This document shows, piece by piece, positions 54,421 to 64,000 of a stretch of 64,000 bases of DNA. Under the pieces are notes generated by a model. The model had not been told where the DNA came from. It did no database searches and worked only from the letters and a program-made list of their open reading frames with translations. The stretch is from Niallia alba. Its GTDB lineage: Bacteria > Bacillota > Bacilli > Bacillales > Cytobacillaceae. The stretch covers positions 1,590,001-1,654,000 of the forward strand of contig NZ_JABBPK010000001.1 of assembly GCF_012933555.1 (NCBI RefSeq), written 5' to 3'. Every line of letters begins with the position of its first letter. Position 1 is the first letter of the stretch. Position numbers and translations under genes: made by a program.

Positions 54421-54434
54421 TGGAAACGATAACA
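54421..54434. promoter_or_regulatory. Putative cre box upstream of the kinase operon
   Basis: TGGAAACGATAACA fits TGWAANCGNTNWCA with one mismatch. Confidence 0.55.
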
Positions 54435-54637
54435 AAAAGAACAAAATTGAATCGATGGCACTAGGGACTATATCTTCATTACGAAATTTAGGTAATTATC
54501 ATTAAATATTGTCATACTATCTATTATTTCGTTACATTCAAGTCAAAATAAGGAAAATTAAATGTTCATTTATGAGATTGGATAACTAAGGAGCATCTTC
54601 CGTTTGCATTTTGGGATGTTAATTGCTGATTTAATGT

Positions 54638-54677
54638 AAAAAGAGTGTCACAGCTGATATGCTTTGACACCCTTTTT
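54638..54677 (-). terminator. Terminator after the LysR gene
   Basis: AAAAAGRGTGTC-type arms pair across a 15-nt loop (one mismatch); Ts follow on the minus strand. Confidence 0.75.
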
Positions 54678-54683
54678 GGCTGT

Positions 54684-55595
54684 TTACTTTTTAAACTCAT
54701 TCAATCTTTCGTATGTCTCTAAGAGAAATTGGTAAAATAGTGATTCTGTTGGAAGTAGTTTGCGATGACTTGGATAAATAACCCCAACGGTTCTCGTCAG
54801 ATTAACATCTGAAAGGGGAATGACGCAAGTAGAACGTGGTGTGTTATCCACCAATGTCATTTCTGGCATCAAGGCTACTCCTAACCCGGCAGATACTAAT
54901 CCTTTCAGTGCATCTATGTCTTTTCCTTCAAATGCAATCTGTGGAGAAAATCCTGCATCATGACATGCTTTAACCACTTGGTCCCTGAATACGAATCCTT
55001 CTGGTAAGACACAGAAGGGATCATTCTTTAAATCTTTTAGCTGTAACTCTTTTTGATTGCTCAATGGATGATGAAGAGGAAGTAGGGCAACAATATTTTC
55101 TGTAAATAATGTAGCACCGTTAATTTTATCCTCCTTTTCTCGGTTTGGCATTGGCGCAATCATTGCCAAATTAAATTCTCCATTAATAACTCCATCGATA
55201 AGGTCATAATACAGGGCGTTGCTCATATGGAATTTTGCTTCTGGATATCGGTTGCGAAATGAATAAATGATAGAAGGTAACGTATGAGCAGCCATACTGA
55301 TAGGGAATGCAATTCTGACTGTCCCTTTTTCAGGATCAAGTGATTCCTCTACTTCTCTTTTCGCATCCTCCATCATACTCCATACTTGTTTCATCCGCTC
55401 AAAAAAAACTTTTCCGAGAGGTGTTAATTTTACGCTTCTTCCTTCGCGTATAAAAAGCTCTACTCCTAATTCTGCTTCTAAATTGAAAATTTGTCGACTT
55501 ACAGAGGATTGTGCCACATGCAAAGCGTCAGCAGCTTCAGTAATATGTTCCCTTTTCGCCGCTTCCAAAAAATACTGGATTTGTCTTATTTCCAT
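54684..55595 (-). CDS. LysR-family regulator, GltC-like
   Basis: The 303-residue protein has an N-terminal winged HTH (MEIRQIQYFLEAAKREHITEAADALHVAQSSVSRQI, about 1-60) and a LysR substrate-binding domain. The start resembles GltC, the glutamate synthase activator of B. subtilis. It diverges from glutamate dehydrogenase, so it probably controls gdhA in response to 2-oxoglutarate/glutamate (inference). A 9-bp palindrome lies 14 bp upstream of its start. Confidence 0.85.
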   Translation of the reverse strand: MEIRQIQYFLEAAKREHITEAADALHVAQSSVSRQIFNLEAELGVELFIREGRSVKLTPLGKVFFERMKQVWSMMEDAKREVEESLDPEKGTVRIAFPISMAAHTLPSIIYSFRNRYPEAKFHMSNALYYDLIDGVINGEFNLAMIAPMPNREKEDKINGATLFTENIVALLPLHHPLSNQKELQLKDLKNDPFCVLPEGFVFRDQVVKACHDAGFSPQIAFEGKDIDALKGLVSAGLGVALMPEMTLVDNTPRSTCVIPLSDVNLTRTVGVIYPSHRKLLPTESLFYQFLLETYERLNEFKK

Positions 55596-55608
55596 TATCC
55601 ACTCTCCT

Positions 55609-55631
55609 ATTCATGCGCGAAACGCATGAAT
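55609..55631. promoter_or_regulatory. LysR-type binding palindrome
   Basis: ATTCATGCG-CGAAA-CGCATGAAT, a perfect 9-bp dyad in the LysR-gdhA intergenic region, close to the regulator's start codon. Autoregulation and activation of gdhA from this site are inferred. Confidence 0.65.
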
Positions 55632-55733
55632 TCAATCCGAAATTAGTATTGTACCTATTAATTATAAAATTATAAAATAAAAACAACTTTTAGAAAAGAG
55701 AATATTCTAACATTAAAATAATATAGGGGCTGA

Positions 55734-57122
<1,389 letters not shown>

Positions 57123-57130
57123 CAAGTTTA

Positions 57131-57163
57131 GGAGAATTAGCATTTTGCTGATTCTCTTTTTTT
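57131..57163 (+). terminator. Terminator after gdhA
   Basis: GGAGAATTAGC pairs with GCTGATTCTC (one mismatch), followed by seven Ts. Confidence 0.85.
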
Positions 57164-57394
57164 AGCCGCTAAATAACTATAATTACTGGGTCAAAACTTT
57201 TAATAGTAGTTACAATATTTCTAGTAGAATAGTAACATGTAAAAAACAATAAATTAGCACTTATTTCGGATTTCGAAAGATGAAATTGTATTATGCATTT
57301 TTTCGCGTTATACTTAGTTATAAGATTAATATTCAGAATATACAGAATAATACTTAGGCTATAAGTTGATATAATAATAGAGGAGGAAGAATGA

Positions 57395-58606
57395 ATGCTA
57401 AGCAATTGGAATCTTCAATTAGAGGAAATGTACGATAAAATGGTGGAATGGCGTAGATATATACATCAGCATCCCGAACTTACAAATCAAGAATATGAGA
57501 CTTCCAAGCTCATTGCATCCATCTTATCGGATTATGGAATTGAGAGGAAAATCAATGTTGGTGGCTTGGGAGTAATCGGGTTTATAAAGGGAGCACAGAC
57601 AGGGAAAACCATTGCACTAAGAGCCGATTTTGATGCACTACCCATTCAGGATGAAAAAGATGTTTCCTATAAATCAAAAGTTGACGGAGTCATGCATGCA
57701 TGTGGACATGATGGACACACAGCAACTTTACTGGCTGTTGGTAAGGTTCTGCAACAAAATAGAAATCAGCTAGCCGGAAACGTAGTACTAATCTTTCAAC
57801 ATGCAGAAGAAGGAGGAGGAGGAGCAAGAAAAATGATTGCGGACAATTGTTTGGAAGGGGTGGATGCTATATTTGCTAATCACTTGTGGAGCCTAATCCC
57901 TGTTGGAACGATTTCCTATACAAAAGGATATACCACAGCAGCAGGAGACGGATTCGAGATTAAAATTAAGGGAAAAGGCGGTCATGGCTCCTCTCCGCAT
58001 GATACGGTTGACTCGATTGCTGTTGCCGGACAGCTGATTAACCAGCTTCAATATATCGTTAGCAGAAGAGTTCATCCCCAGAAAACAGCAGTTGTCTCCA
58101 TTGGTTCCATTCATGCCGGAGATGCTGCCAATGTCATAGCTGATTCTGCTATTTTAAAAGGAACAGTGAGAACATATGAAAAAGAGGTACAGCAATTAGT
58201 AGAGGAAGAAATGAAGGATGCTATCAGAGGAATCTGTTTAAGCTCAAAGGCTGATTATGAATTTAACTATTTTCATGGAGTAGCAGGGGTGTATAATCAT
58301 CCGAATGAAACAAAGATATTTGCCAGTACAATGAAATCTGCATTACCAGAAATACATGTAGAAGAAGTTCCAGCGCTGTTAGTCAGTGAGGATTTTGCTA
58401 ATTATTTGGAAGAAAAGCCAGGCATGCTTTTCTTTACAGGAGCCGGAAATGAATCATTAGGTGCTATCTATCCGCATCATCATCCTAAATTTGACTTTGA
58501 TGAAAGAGCTATGCTTCATGCTGGAAAAGCAATGCTGGCGATTGTTGATTATTATCTTGTAGAAAGTGATTTGGAAGTAATAGAGCAATGTAATGTTGTA
58601 AAGTAA
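57395..58606 (+). CDS. M20-family amidohydrolase (N-acyl-amino-acid deacylase type)
   Basis: The 403-residue metallopeptidase-like enzyme begins WRRYIHQHPELTNQEYETS. Metal ligands are visible in MHACGHDGHTATL and in HAEEGGGGA; the dimerisation insert has GKGGHGSSPHDTVDSI. Members cleave N-acetyl or other acyl amino acids, or indole conjugates; the substrate is unknown. ATG behind GAGGAGGAAGA. It is monocistronic. Confidence 0.9.
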   Translation: MLSNWNLQLEEMYDKMVEWRRYIHQHPELTNQEYETSKLIASILSDYGIERKINVGGLGVIGFIKGAQTGKTIALRADFDALPIQDEKDVSYKSKVDGVMHACGHDGHTATLLAVGKVLQQNRNQLAGNVVLIFQHAEEGGGGARKMIADNCLEGVDAIFANHLWSLIPVGTISYTKGYTTAAGDGFEIKIKGKGGHGSSPHDTVDSIAVAGQLINQLQYIVSRRVHPQKTAVVSIGSIHAGDAANVIADSAILKGTVRTYEKEVQQLVEEEMKDAIRGICLSSKADYEFNYFHGVAGVYNHPNETKIFASTMKSALPEIHVEEVPALLVSEDFANYLEEKPGMLFFTGAGNESLGAIYPHHHPKFDFDERAMLHAGKAMLAIVDYYLVESDLEVIEQCNVVK

Positions 58607-59141
58607 TTCAGTTAATACAAAAAAGAACGGTATGTAGAATTTGACAAAAATCCTGATACTTTCTAGGAACGCCAAAGCTGGATAAAATATTTGTGAAAAT
58701 GATACTTGCTGCCAATTTAGTTGCGCAGCTAAAGGATCAATTGTTAGCACATGGAAAGTCATAACCAATCGTTGAAAAGAGAAAAGTAATAAATGATGAA
58801 CTACAGGAAATCTGGGAAGAGACTTGCCGGTTATTACTCTTTATTCTGATTACAATTTTGCAGAGTATTTGATAGTAGCTTATGGACAGGTAAAGATATT
58901 GGGTACTAAGTGATAGATTATCATTTGTGGGATTTGGAGTAAGGGGAATATTTAAATAGAGTATTATTATAAAGAAGCTTTCAAAAAGTCAGGAAATTGA
59001 CTGTTCGGAAGCTTCTTTATATTTTTTCTTCTATTGAATTTTCCTGTGAAATTATTTCCGTATAAACAATCTTACATTATAACTAGAATTGACTAGAAAA
59101 TTGGTTGTTCAAATATCTTATGAAATAATAATAACAAAATA
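58607..59141. other. Intergenic stretch with gene debris
   Basis: A short open frame at about 58665-58763 reads FLGTPKLDKIFVKMILAANL onward but is closed by stops on both sides and has no start; it looks like a remnant. A strong hairpin lies at 58971-59018. No intact gene is present. Confidence 0.45.
58971..59018. terminator. Strong two-level hairpin
   Basis: AAAGAAGCTT (58971-58980) pairs with AAGCTTCTTT (59009-59018), with an inner AGTCA/TGACT stem; T-rich sequence follows on the plus strand. Confidence 0.7.
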
Positions 59142-59432
59142 TTATATCTCATTAAAGTATCTTAGTTTAAAGTGCTCAGTTTTAGATAATTGATATATTA
59201 ACTCTTTATCAAATTCATTTTTAATAGGCTTATTAATATAAATGTAATCTAATCTTTTTAGAGGGGAATTTAGAAGATCCATTAGTTCGATGCTTTGATC
59301 AAAATTGTCTATATAAACTCCGGAAATTACATGATGCTTTTCCAATTGGTGAATAATATTATTTACTTGTTCAACAGCTTGTTGTGTATTTTCTCCTTTA
59401 TTTGAGTTATAGTAAATAACTATATTAGCCAA
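59142..59432 (-). CDS. Small protein next to restriction-modification genes, 96 aa
   Basis: Not firmly recognised. MANIVIYYNSNKGENTQQAV, a helix ending in LEKHHVISGVYIDN and LKRLDYIYINKP recall the N-terminal fold of serine recombinases, but the catalytic Ser-Arg pattern is not visible, and the protein ends where the DNA-binding part would begin. It starts at TTG 59432 behind a good GAGGTGG site and diverges from the methyltransferase. A regulatory or defence-linked role is possible. Confidence 0.55.
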   Translation of the reverse strand: MANIVIYYNSNKGENTQQAVEQVNNIIHQLEKHHVISGVYIDNFDQSIELMDLLNSPLKRLDYIYINKPIKNEFDKELIYQLSKTEHFKLRYFNEI

Positions 59433-59560
59433 TTATACCACCTCGACTTAGAGGGAATTGTTAAAAAATAACTTTAATATTATAACATATAATTCAACAA
59501 AAAGAATTAAAACTTTGATATAATTACCATTACATGAACAGGTGTTTGGAGGTGGGGAAT

Positions 59561-60553
59561 GTGTTATACAGATTTATTGACTTGTTCGCTGGAATCGGGG
59601 GGATAAGGACTGCTTTTGAACCATATGGGCAATGTGTATTTTCTTGTGAGTGGGATATTAAAGCGCAAGAAACTTATGAGGCTAATTTTGGTGAAAAACC
59701 GGTTGGAGATATTAGAACGGTAAATGAAAAACAAGTCCCTGACCATGATATACTTTTAGCTGGATTTCCTTGCCAACCATTTTCAATTGCGGGTGTTAGT
59801 AAAAAGAAGAGTCTTGGTAGAGAACATGGATTCCTTGATGAGACCCAAGGAACTTTATTTTTTGATATAGCAAGAATTATAAAAGAAAAGAAACCACAGG
59901 CATTTTTACTAGAGAATGTTAAAAATCTTAGAAGTCATGATAAAGGAAAAACTTTTAAAGTGATAAAAAAAGTTTTGGAGGAAGAGCTTGGTTACACGGT
60001 TTATGCTGATGTACTTAATGCTAAAGGACTTGTTCCACAAAATAGAGAACGTATATATATAGTAGGTTTTAAAAAGCCACTTAAATTTGAGTTTCCTATA
60101 ATCCCTAGTGTGGGTCCGTCTCTTTACTCTATACTTGAAGAAAATGTTGAAGAAAAATATACTTTGTCAGACAAGTTATGGGCATATCTACAGGCCTATA
60201 AAGAAAAACATGCAAAAAAAGGAAATGGTTTTGGATACGGTCTTGCTAATCTACATTCATATAGTAGAACACTTAGCGCAAGATATTATAAAGATGGAAG
60301 TGAAATTTTAATTCCACAAGAAGATGGGAAAAATCCAAGAAGATTAACTCCTAGAGAATGTGCTCGCTTACAGGGGTTTCCAGAAACGTTTAAAATTGTA
60401 GTAAGTAATACGGCAGCTTATAAACAATTTGGTAATAGTGTTGCCGTTCCAGTTGTTCGATTAATTGCTGAAAAAATGGTACAAGCTATTGAACGGGACG
60501 AACTAATCCAAGATTTTGTACATGAGGAGCGAGTTGAATATGCAACCACATAG
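59561..60553 (+). CDS. C5-cytosine DNA methyltransferase (type II modification enzyme)
   Basis: The 330-residue enzyme methylates cytosine at C5 with SAM. Conserved motifs: [12 protein letters not shown] (9-19), [13 protein letters not shown] with catalytic Cys71, VI ENV (118-120), [32 protein letters not shown] and [13 protein letters not shown] 59561 is chosen: GGAGGTG lies 6 nt upstream, and the start matches the family; an ATG at 59534 has no ribosome site. It overlaps the endonuclease gene by 14 bp. The target may be CCWGG-like because of the partner (inference). Confidence 0.9.
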   Translation: MLYRFIDLFAGIGGIRTAFEPYGQCVFSCEWDIKAQETYEANFGEKPVGDIRTVNEKQVPDHDILLAGFPCQPFSIAGVSKKKSLGREHGFLDETQGTLFFDIARIIKEKKPQAFLLENVKNLRSHDKGKTFKVIKKVLEEELGYTVYADVLNAKGLVPQNRERIYIVGFKKPLKFEFPIIPSVGPSLYSILEENVEEKYTLSDKLWAYLQAYKEKHAKKGNGFGYGLANLHSYSRTLSARYYKDGSEILIPQEDGKNPRRLTPRECARLQGFPETFKIVVSNTAAYKQFGNSVAVPVVRLIAEKMVQAIERDELIQDFVHEERVEYATT

Positions 60554-61718
60554 TAGGGGGCAATTAGAAAAAGCGATCGAGGCGGCCAAGCAATATGGTC
60601 GCTTTTATTGTAAATTTATTACTGCAAATGATGTTGGTTTAACAAATGCACATCAAGAAGGACTGCATATTGCAAAAGGAGCTTGGAAAATATTTTTTGA
60701 AAAGGAGGGGATAAAAGGAGAAAATAATTCTAAAATGGTAAATATACATATAGATGGTTACTATCCATTTGAAAGTAGAATAATTTATTATGGGAAAGGT
60801 ACGAGAAATGAATATCGTATTACAAGGTTTTGGACAAATTCTCCATTCGAAAAAGAACAACAAGTAGGAAATTTAATTGTTTTTATCCCCTTAGATCATG
60901 AAAATTTCAAGGTATATATTTTTAATACTGAAGAAGTAATTGAAACCTTTGAAGATAAATTTTCACTTACTCTGATTAATAACAATGCAGTATATATAGA
61001 GGGAGAAAAAAGAGATGTTGATCTTTCGAATAAGATAGAAATGTTGATTAATGAGAAAGCATCCAAATATGAAAGTTTTCCTGAAACAATACATCTTGCA
61101 GAAATAGCAAGAGAAATATACAACGAAGTATATAAAATTAAGAAATTCAATCCTGATAAAATGCTACTTAAATGGATTGAAACAGAGTACAGTTTATTTC
61201 GTGCAATAGAAAGAAATATTTATAAAGACGTTCTGATAAAACCATTTAATGAGTTAGATTTACTTTTAGAATTTGCTAGTAGTGCACTAAATCGAAGAAA
61301 GAGTAGAGCTGGAAAATCATTAGAGCACCATATTGATTTTATTCTGAGAAAAATGAATATTCCTTTTAGTCATCCTGGTAAAACAGAAGGTAAAAAGCAA
61401 CCTGACTTTATTCTTCCCTCAAGTAATGAGTATGCAGATAACCTATATGCTTCAAACAATTTGATTTTTTTAGGAGCTAAAACGACTTGTAAAGACAGAT
61501 GGAGACAGATTCTTAACGAGGCGAATCGAATTCCAGCTAAACATTTATTGACCTTACAACAAGGAATTACTGTTAATCAATTAGAAGAAATGCATGATGA
61601 GAAGGTGATTCTTGTTGTTCCAAAACCTTATCATAAAGCATATCCAGAGTCACACCGAGACAGGCTTTGGTCAGTGGAGAAATTTATACTTTATGCAAAA
61701 GGAATGTATGATTATTAA
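60540..61718 (+). CDS. Type II restriction endonuclease, EcoRII C-terminal domain
   Basis: The 392-residue protein ends in an EcoRII-C catalytic domain (about 215-390) of the PD-(D/E)xK class: [30 protein letters not shown] and [15 protein letters not shown] supply the active-site Asp and Lys. The N-terminal part (about 1-170) differs from the catalytic domain and, by analogy with EcoRII, may bind an effector site. ATG 60540 follows AGGAGC and overlaps the methyltransferase stop, so the two are co-expressed with methylase first. Confidence 0.85.
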   Translation: MQPHSRGQLEKAIEAAKQYGRFYCKFITANDVGLTNAHQEGLHIAKGAWKIFFEKEGIKGENNSKMVNIHIDGYYPFESRIIYYGKGTRNEYRITRFWTNSPFEKEQQVGNLIVFIPLDHENFKVYIFNTEEVIETFEDKFSLTLINNNAVYIEGEKRDVDLSNKIEMLINEKASKYESFPETIHLAEIAREIYNEVYKIKKFNPDKMLLKWIETEYSLFRAIERNIYKDVLIKPFNELDLLLEFASSALNRRKSRAGKSLEHHIDFILRKMNIPFSHPGKTEGKKQPDFILPSSNEYADNLYASNNLIFLGAKTTCKDRWRQILNEANRIPAKHLLTLQQGITVNQLEEMHDEKVILVVPKPYHKAYPESHRDRLWSVEKFILYAKGMYDY

Positions 61719-61800
61719 TGAGACCCAAAACTGGGGTCTTTACTTATCGTTTATAAAAGAGTACAAATTCGTGGTGCATAGTGACGTACCGAATATTCTT

Positions 61801-61845
61801 GTTTCATCAATTCAAGTGTACAGTTTTCTCTTGAATTGATGAAAC
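61801..61845 (+). terminator. Perfect 16-bp hairpin after the endonuclease gene
   Basis: GTTTCATCAATTCAAG pairs with 61830-61845; pairing extends imperfectly to about 61792-61856. There is no T-run, so its role may be RNA stability instead of termination. Confidence 0.55.
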
Positions 61846-61966
61846 TGAGTATTGCGGATCAAATTCCTCAAAGAAGGAATTAAAAAAAATATTAAATTGA
61901 AATTAAAGAGTGAGTTGAAAGATAAAGAAAAAAATTTAGATTTAATTTAAAGTATTGAAATATCAT

Positions 61967-62017
61967 AGAGCTAGACATCACAGAAGGACATTTGTTCATT
62001 ATGTGATGCCTAGCTCT
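61967..62017 (+). terminator. Terminator downstream of the restriction-modification operon
   Basis: AGAGCTAG and CATCACA pair with TGTGATG and CTAGCTCT around a central loop; TTGTTTT follows. Confidence 0.75.
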
Positions 62018-62248
62018 TGTTTTATATGTGATTTTTGAGGAAGTGTTTGTGAATATTAGATTATTTATTAAGATATATTGTCCTAACTAGGAAGATAATT
62101 ACCAATAAAATATGGTACTATAAGCTTAAGTCGAAATGAACCGAAAAGTGTCAAATATTGTTCTTTCGTAAAACCAGTTTATACAAACTAATGAAAATTT
62201 CTTTTTAAATGTAAATGTAATTTTTAATAATAGAAAGAAGGCTAAACC

Positions 62249-64000
62249 ATGAAAGACAAACTAATACATATGCGGGATAAGTTAAATGATATTAGTAAGA
62301 GAAATAGATCGATAAGATTATTAAAGATTTATAACAAGTGGAGTTTTGATTTAACGGAATTGGACAAGTTGTCGATGCTATCCAAAGATAAAGAGAGTGA
62401 AAAAATCGTTGAGAAGATTATTAGTCAATCTAAAGGGGAGATAACGTTATTAAAGCCCACTTTAGATAATGAACATTCTATGATTATCTCGAAAAAATTG
62501 ACTGATTTATCACGAAATATGAAAGCAATTGAAGAGGAATCAGGTATTCATGATTTTTATTTAGGTTATCCCTTTTTAACGGGAACACTCGCTGATGGAA
62601 CTTTTTTTCAAGCTCCATTGTTTTTGTATCCTATCCGTATTGAAAAAAATAATCTGCATGCACAAAAATGGATTCTTCGTATTGAAGAAGGAAGTCCACA
62701 AATTAATCGTACCTTATTTTTGGCATTCAAAAAATTAAATAATATTGATTTCTCAGAGGAATTCTTTGAAGCAGCATCTGTGATAGCAGGTAAGCAGGAT
62801 GTGGATGAGTGGAGATCCTTTTTACAAGATCATGAAATGAAGGTATCGTTTGCAAAACAAGGATTAACAAGACTAAAAGAATATAGACGTGAAGATATTC
62901 CGGAAAAACAAGGGATAAGCATTGTTGAATATGCGGTCATGGGAAATTTCCCGCAAGGTGGATCTGCTTTAGTGAAAGATTATGATTCTCTAATTCATAT
63001 TTCAGAAGAAGAAGATTTATCTTTAGTCAGTGAACTAATCGATCCTAAAGAATTGGACTTTGAAGAAGGATCGAATTTAGAAACCGAATATACACAGGAG
63101 AAAATCGAGGTTTTGAATCTTCTCGACACAGATGGTTCTCAAGAAGAGATTTTAAAAGAAGCTAGATATAAAAAAGGGATTGTGGTGCATGGTCCTCCTG
63201 GAACAGGTAAATCGCAAGTGATTGTTAATTTAATCACAGATGCTATAAGTCAGGATAAAAGGGTGCTTGTCGTTTGTCAGAAAAGAGCAGCTCTTGATGT
63301 GGTTTATCAGCGGTTAGATGGTCTATCTTTAACTAATCATATAGCTTTAGTACATGATGAGAAAAATGACCGCAAATCATTATATAGCAAAATAGGATCT
63401 GTATTAGAACAAAACAAAGTAATGTATGAACAAGCAAGTCATGAATTGCATTCAACTTCCAAACGATTGGAAACGCATGAAAAACTGTTAAACGATATTG
63501 CAAAAGGATTATATGAATATCAAGATTTTGGTTATCGTCTTTATGATTTATATGGAAAAGCAGCGTCCATCGGTGAATTTAATCAAATCCTTGATTTAAA
63601 GCCAATGTTAAGTGAGTTTCATAAGGATACTTTAGAGGATATATACGGAAATATATACACGTATGCAGAATGGCAAGAACGGTTTGGAGATGAGAATTAT
63701 GCATTAAAGAACCGTAAATCATTTGCTGCTTTTTCGATGAAAGAGAAAGTAGAACTAGATGAATTGTTGAATGATCTAATCAAAAAAGCAAAGCAATCTT
63801 CTGAGTATCTGCATTCATTGGATTATAAGAAAATCACGCCAGCATACACTTGGTTGATTGAAAACAAACTAGACAAAATATACCCGGATTTAGAGGATAA
63901 TAATAAGAAAACATTACAAGGATTAAGAATTTGGTGGTGGACATCTTTCTCAGGAAAAACCATTATCGAAGAGCTTTTAGAAGGAGAGAAATTCAAAGGA
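62249..64000 (+). CDS. DUF4011/AAA helicase-like protein (C-terminus beyond window)
   Basis: The frame is open from ATG 62249 to the window end (584 codons) and continues. The N-terminus MKDKLIHMRDKLNDISKRNR with LLKIYNKWSFDL is DUF4011-like; a Walker A GPPGTGKS is at 315-322, with KRVLVVCQKRAALDVVYQRL following as in superfamily 1 UPF1-like helicases. Between Walker A and the visible end is a helical insertion (about 385-580). Such proteins are common beside restriction systems, and some (Hhe type) carry Vsr/DUF3320 ends; those would lie beyond the window. GAAAGAAGG ribosome site. Confidence 0.75.
   Translation, partial: MKDKLIHMRDKLNDISKRNRSIRLLKIYNKWSFDLTELDKLSMLSKDKESEKIVEKIISQSKGEITLLKPTLDNEHSMIISKKLTDLSRNMKAIEEESGIHDFYLGYPFLTGTLADGTFFQAPLFLYPIRIEKNNLHAQKWILRIEEGSPQINRTLFLAFKKLNNIDFSEEFFEAASVIAGKQDVDEWRSFLQDHEMKVSFAKQGLTRLKEYRREDIPEKQGISIVEYAVMGNFPQGGSALVKDYDSLIHISEEEDLSLVSELIDPKELDFEEGSNLETEYTQEKIEVLNLLDTDGSQEEILKEARYKKGIVVHGPPGTGKSQVIVNLITDAISQDKRVLVVCQKRAALDVVYQRLDGLSLTNHIALVHDEKNDRKSLYSKIGSVLEQNKVMYEQASHELHSTSKRLETHEKLLNDIAKGLYEYQDFGYRLYDLYGKAASIGEFNQILDLKPMLSEFHKDTLEDIYGNIYTYAEWQERFGDENYALKNRKSFAAFSMKEKVELDELLNDLIKKAKQSSEYLHSLDYKKITPAYTWLIENKLDKIYPDLEDNNKKTLQGLRIWWWTSFSGKTIIEELLEGEKFKG

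Larger units (their letters stand above)
54226..54683. other. Intergenic region before the kinase operon
   Basis: It contains a cre-like site (54421-54434) and, at its far end, the terminator of the LysR gene. No gene is seen. Confidence 0.5.
61719..62248. other. Non-coding spacer with two strong hairpins
   Basis: Between the endonuclease and the helicase-like gene are the hairpins at 61801-61845 and 61967-62017, otherwise AT-rich DNA. No gene is recognised. Confidence 0.6.

Noticed and set aside
57169-57405. 78-codon minus-strand frame before the amidohydrolase
   Set aside because: AT-rich promoter region of the plus-strand gene; hydrophobic low-complexity product with no ribosome site.

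Overview
The window reads as chromosome of a low-GC, endospore-forming Firmicute of the Bacillaceae (a Niallia/Bacillus-like genus is a guess). Evidence is the SpoVAF-like spore membrane protein, the DUF4023 small protein, AGGAGG-type ribosome sites, CcpA-type cre boxes, Bacillus-type gene pairs (yerO-swrC, ywcB-ywcA, sacB-levB, manR-manP) and Bacillaceae intergenic repeats. No rRNA, tRNA or CRISPR array was seen.

Layout. 1-7 kb: end of a nucleotidyltransferase gene, a sugar isomerase-like protein, a DDAH/amidinotransferase, then an RND pump (SwrC-like) diverging from its TetR regulator across a shared operator. 7-13 kb: a membrane-tethered PstS-like protein, a 1.07-kb array of 26 tandem 41-bp units, and a large surface pullulanase with an LPNTA sorting motif. 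13-24 kb: LysM-CAP protein, ManR/ManP-like PTS pair, threonine aldolase, polysaccharide deacetylase, acetate symporter pair, B12-independent methionine synthase-like protein. 24-36 kb: a two-component system, several small or unknown proteins, a HAD phosphatase, an internally duplicated membrane protein, a flavoprotein, SpoVAF and a repetitive protein broken by an in-frame TGA.

36-54 kb is a fructan locus. A LacI repressor is followed by an array of its probable operators, an ABC importer without ATPase (two permeases, lipoprotein), an intracellular GH32 hydrolase, fructokinase and a surface GH32 lipoprotein. On the other strand lie levansucrase (sacB), a membrane-anchored LevB-type GH32, an IS200/IS605 insertion, and a YesM/YesN-type sensor-regulator pair with its own binding lipoprotein. 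Together they could make levan outside the cell, trim it, import the products, and feed fructose to glycolysis.

54-59 kb: a LysR regulator diverging from NADP glutamate dehydrogenase, then an M20 amidohydrolase. 59-64 kb is defence-like: a small unknown protein, a C5-cytosine methyltransferase overlapping an EcoRII-C type endonuclease, and a DUF4011/AAA helicase-like protein that runs off the window.

The least ordinary structures are non-coding. One is the 41-bp array, in which one 9-mer recurs every 20-21 bp. Another is a 233-253 bp element that twice sits inside a transcription terminator and is flanked by 26-bp copies of the whole terminator stem.
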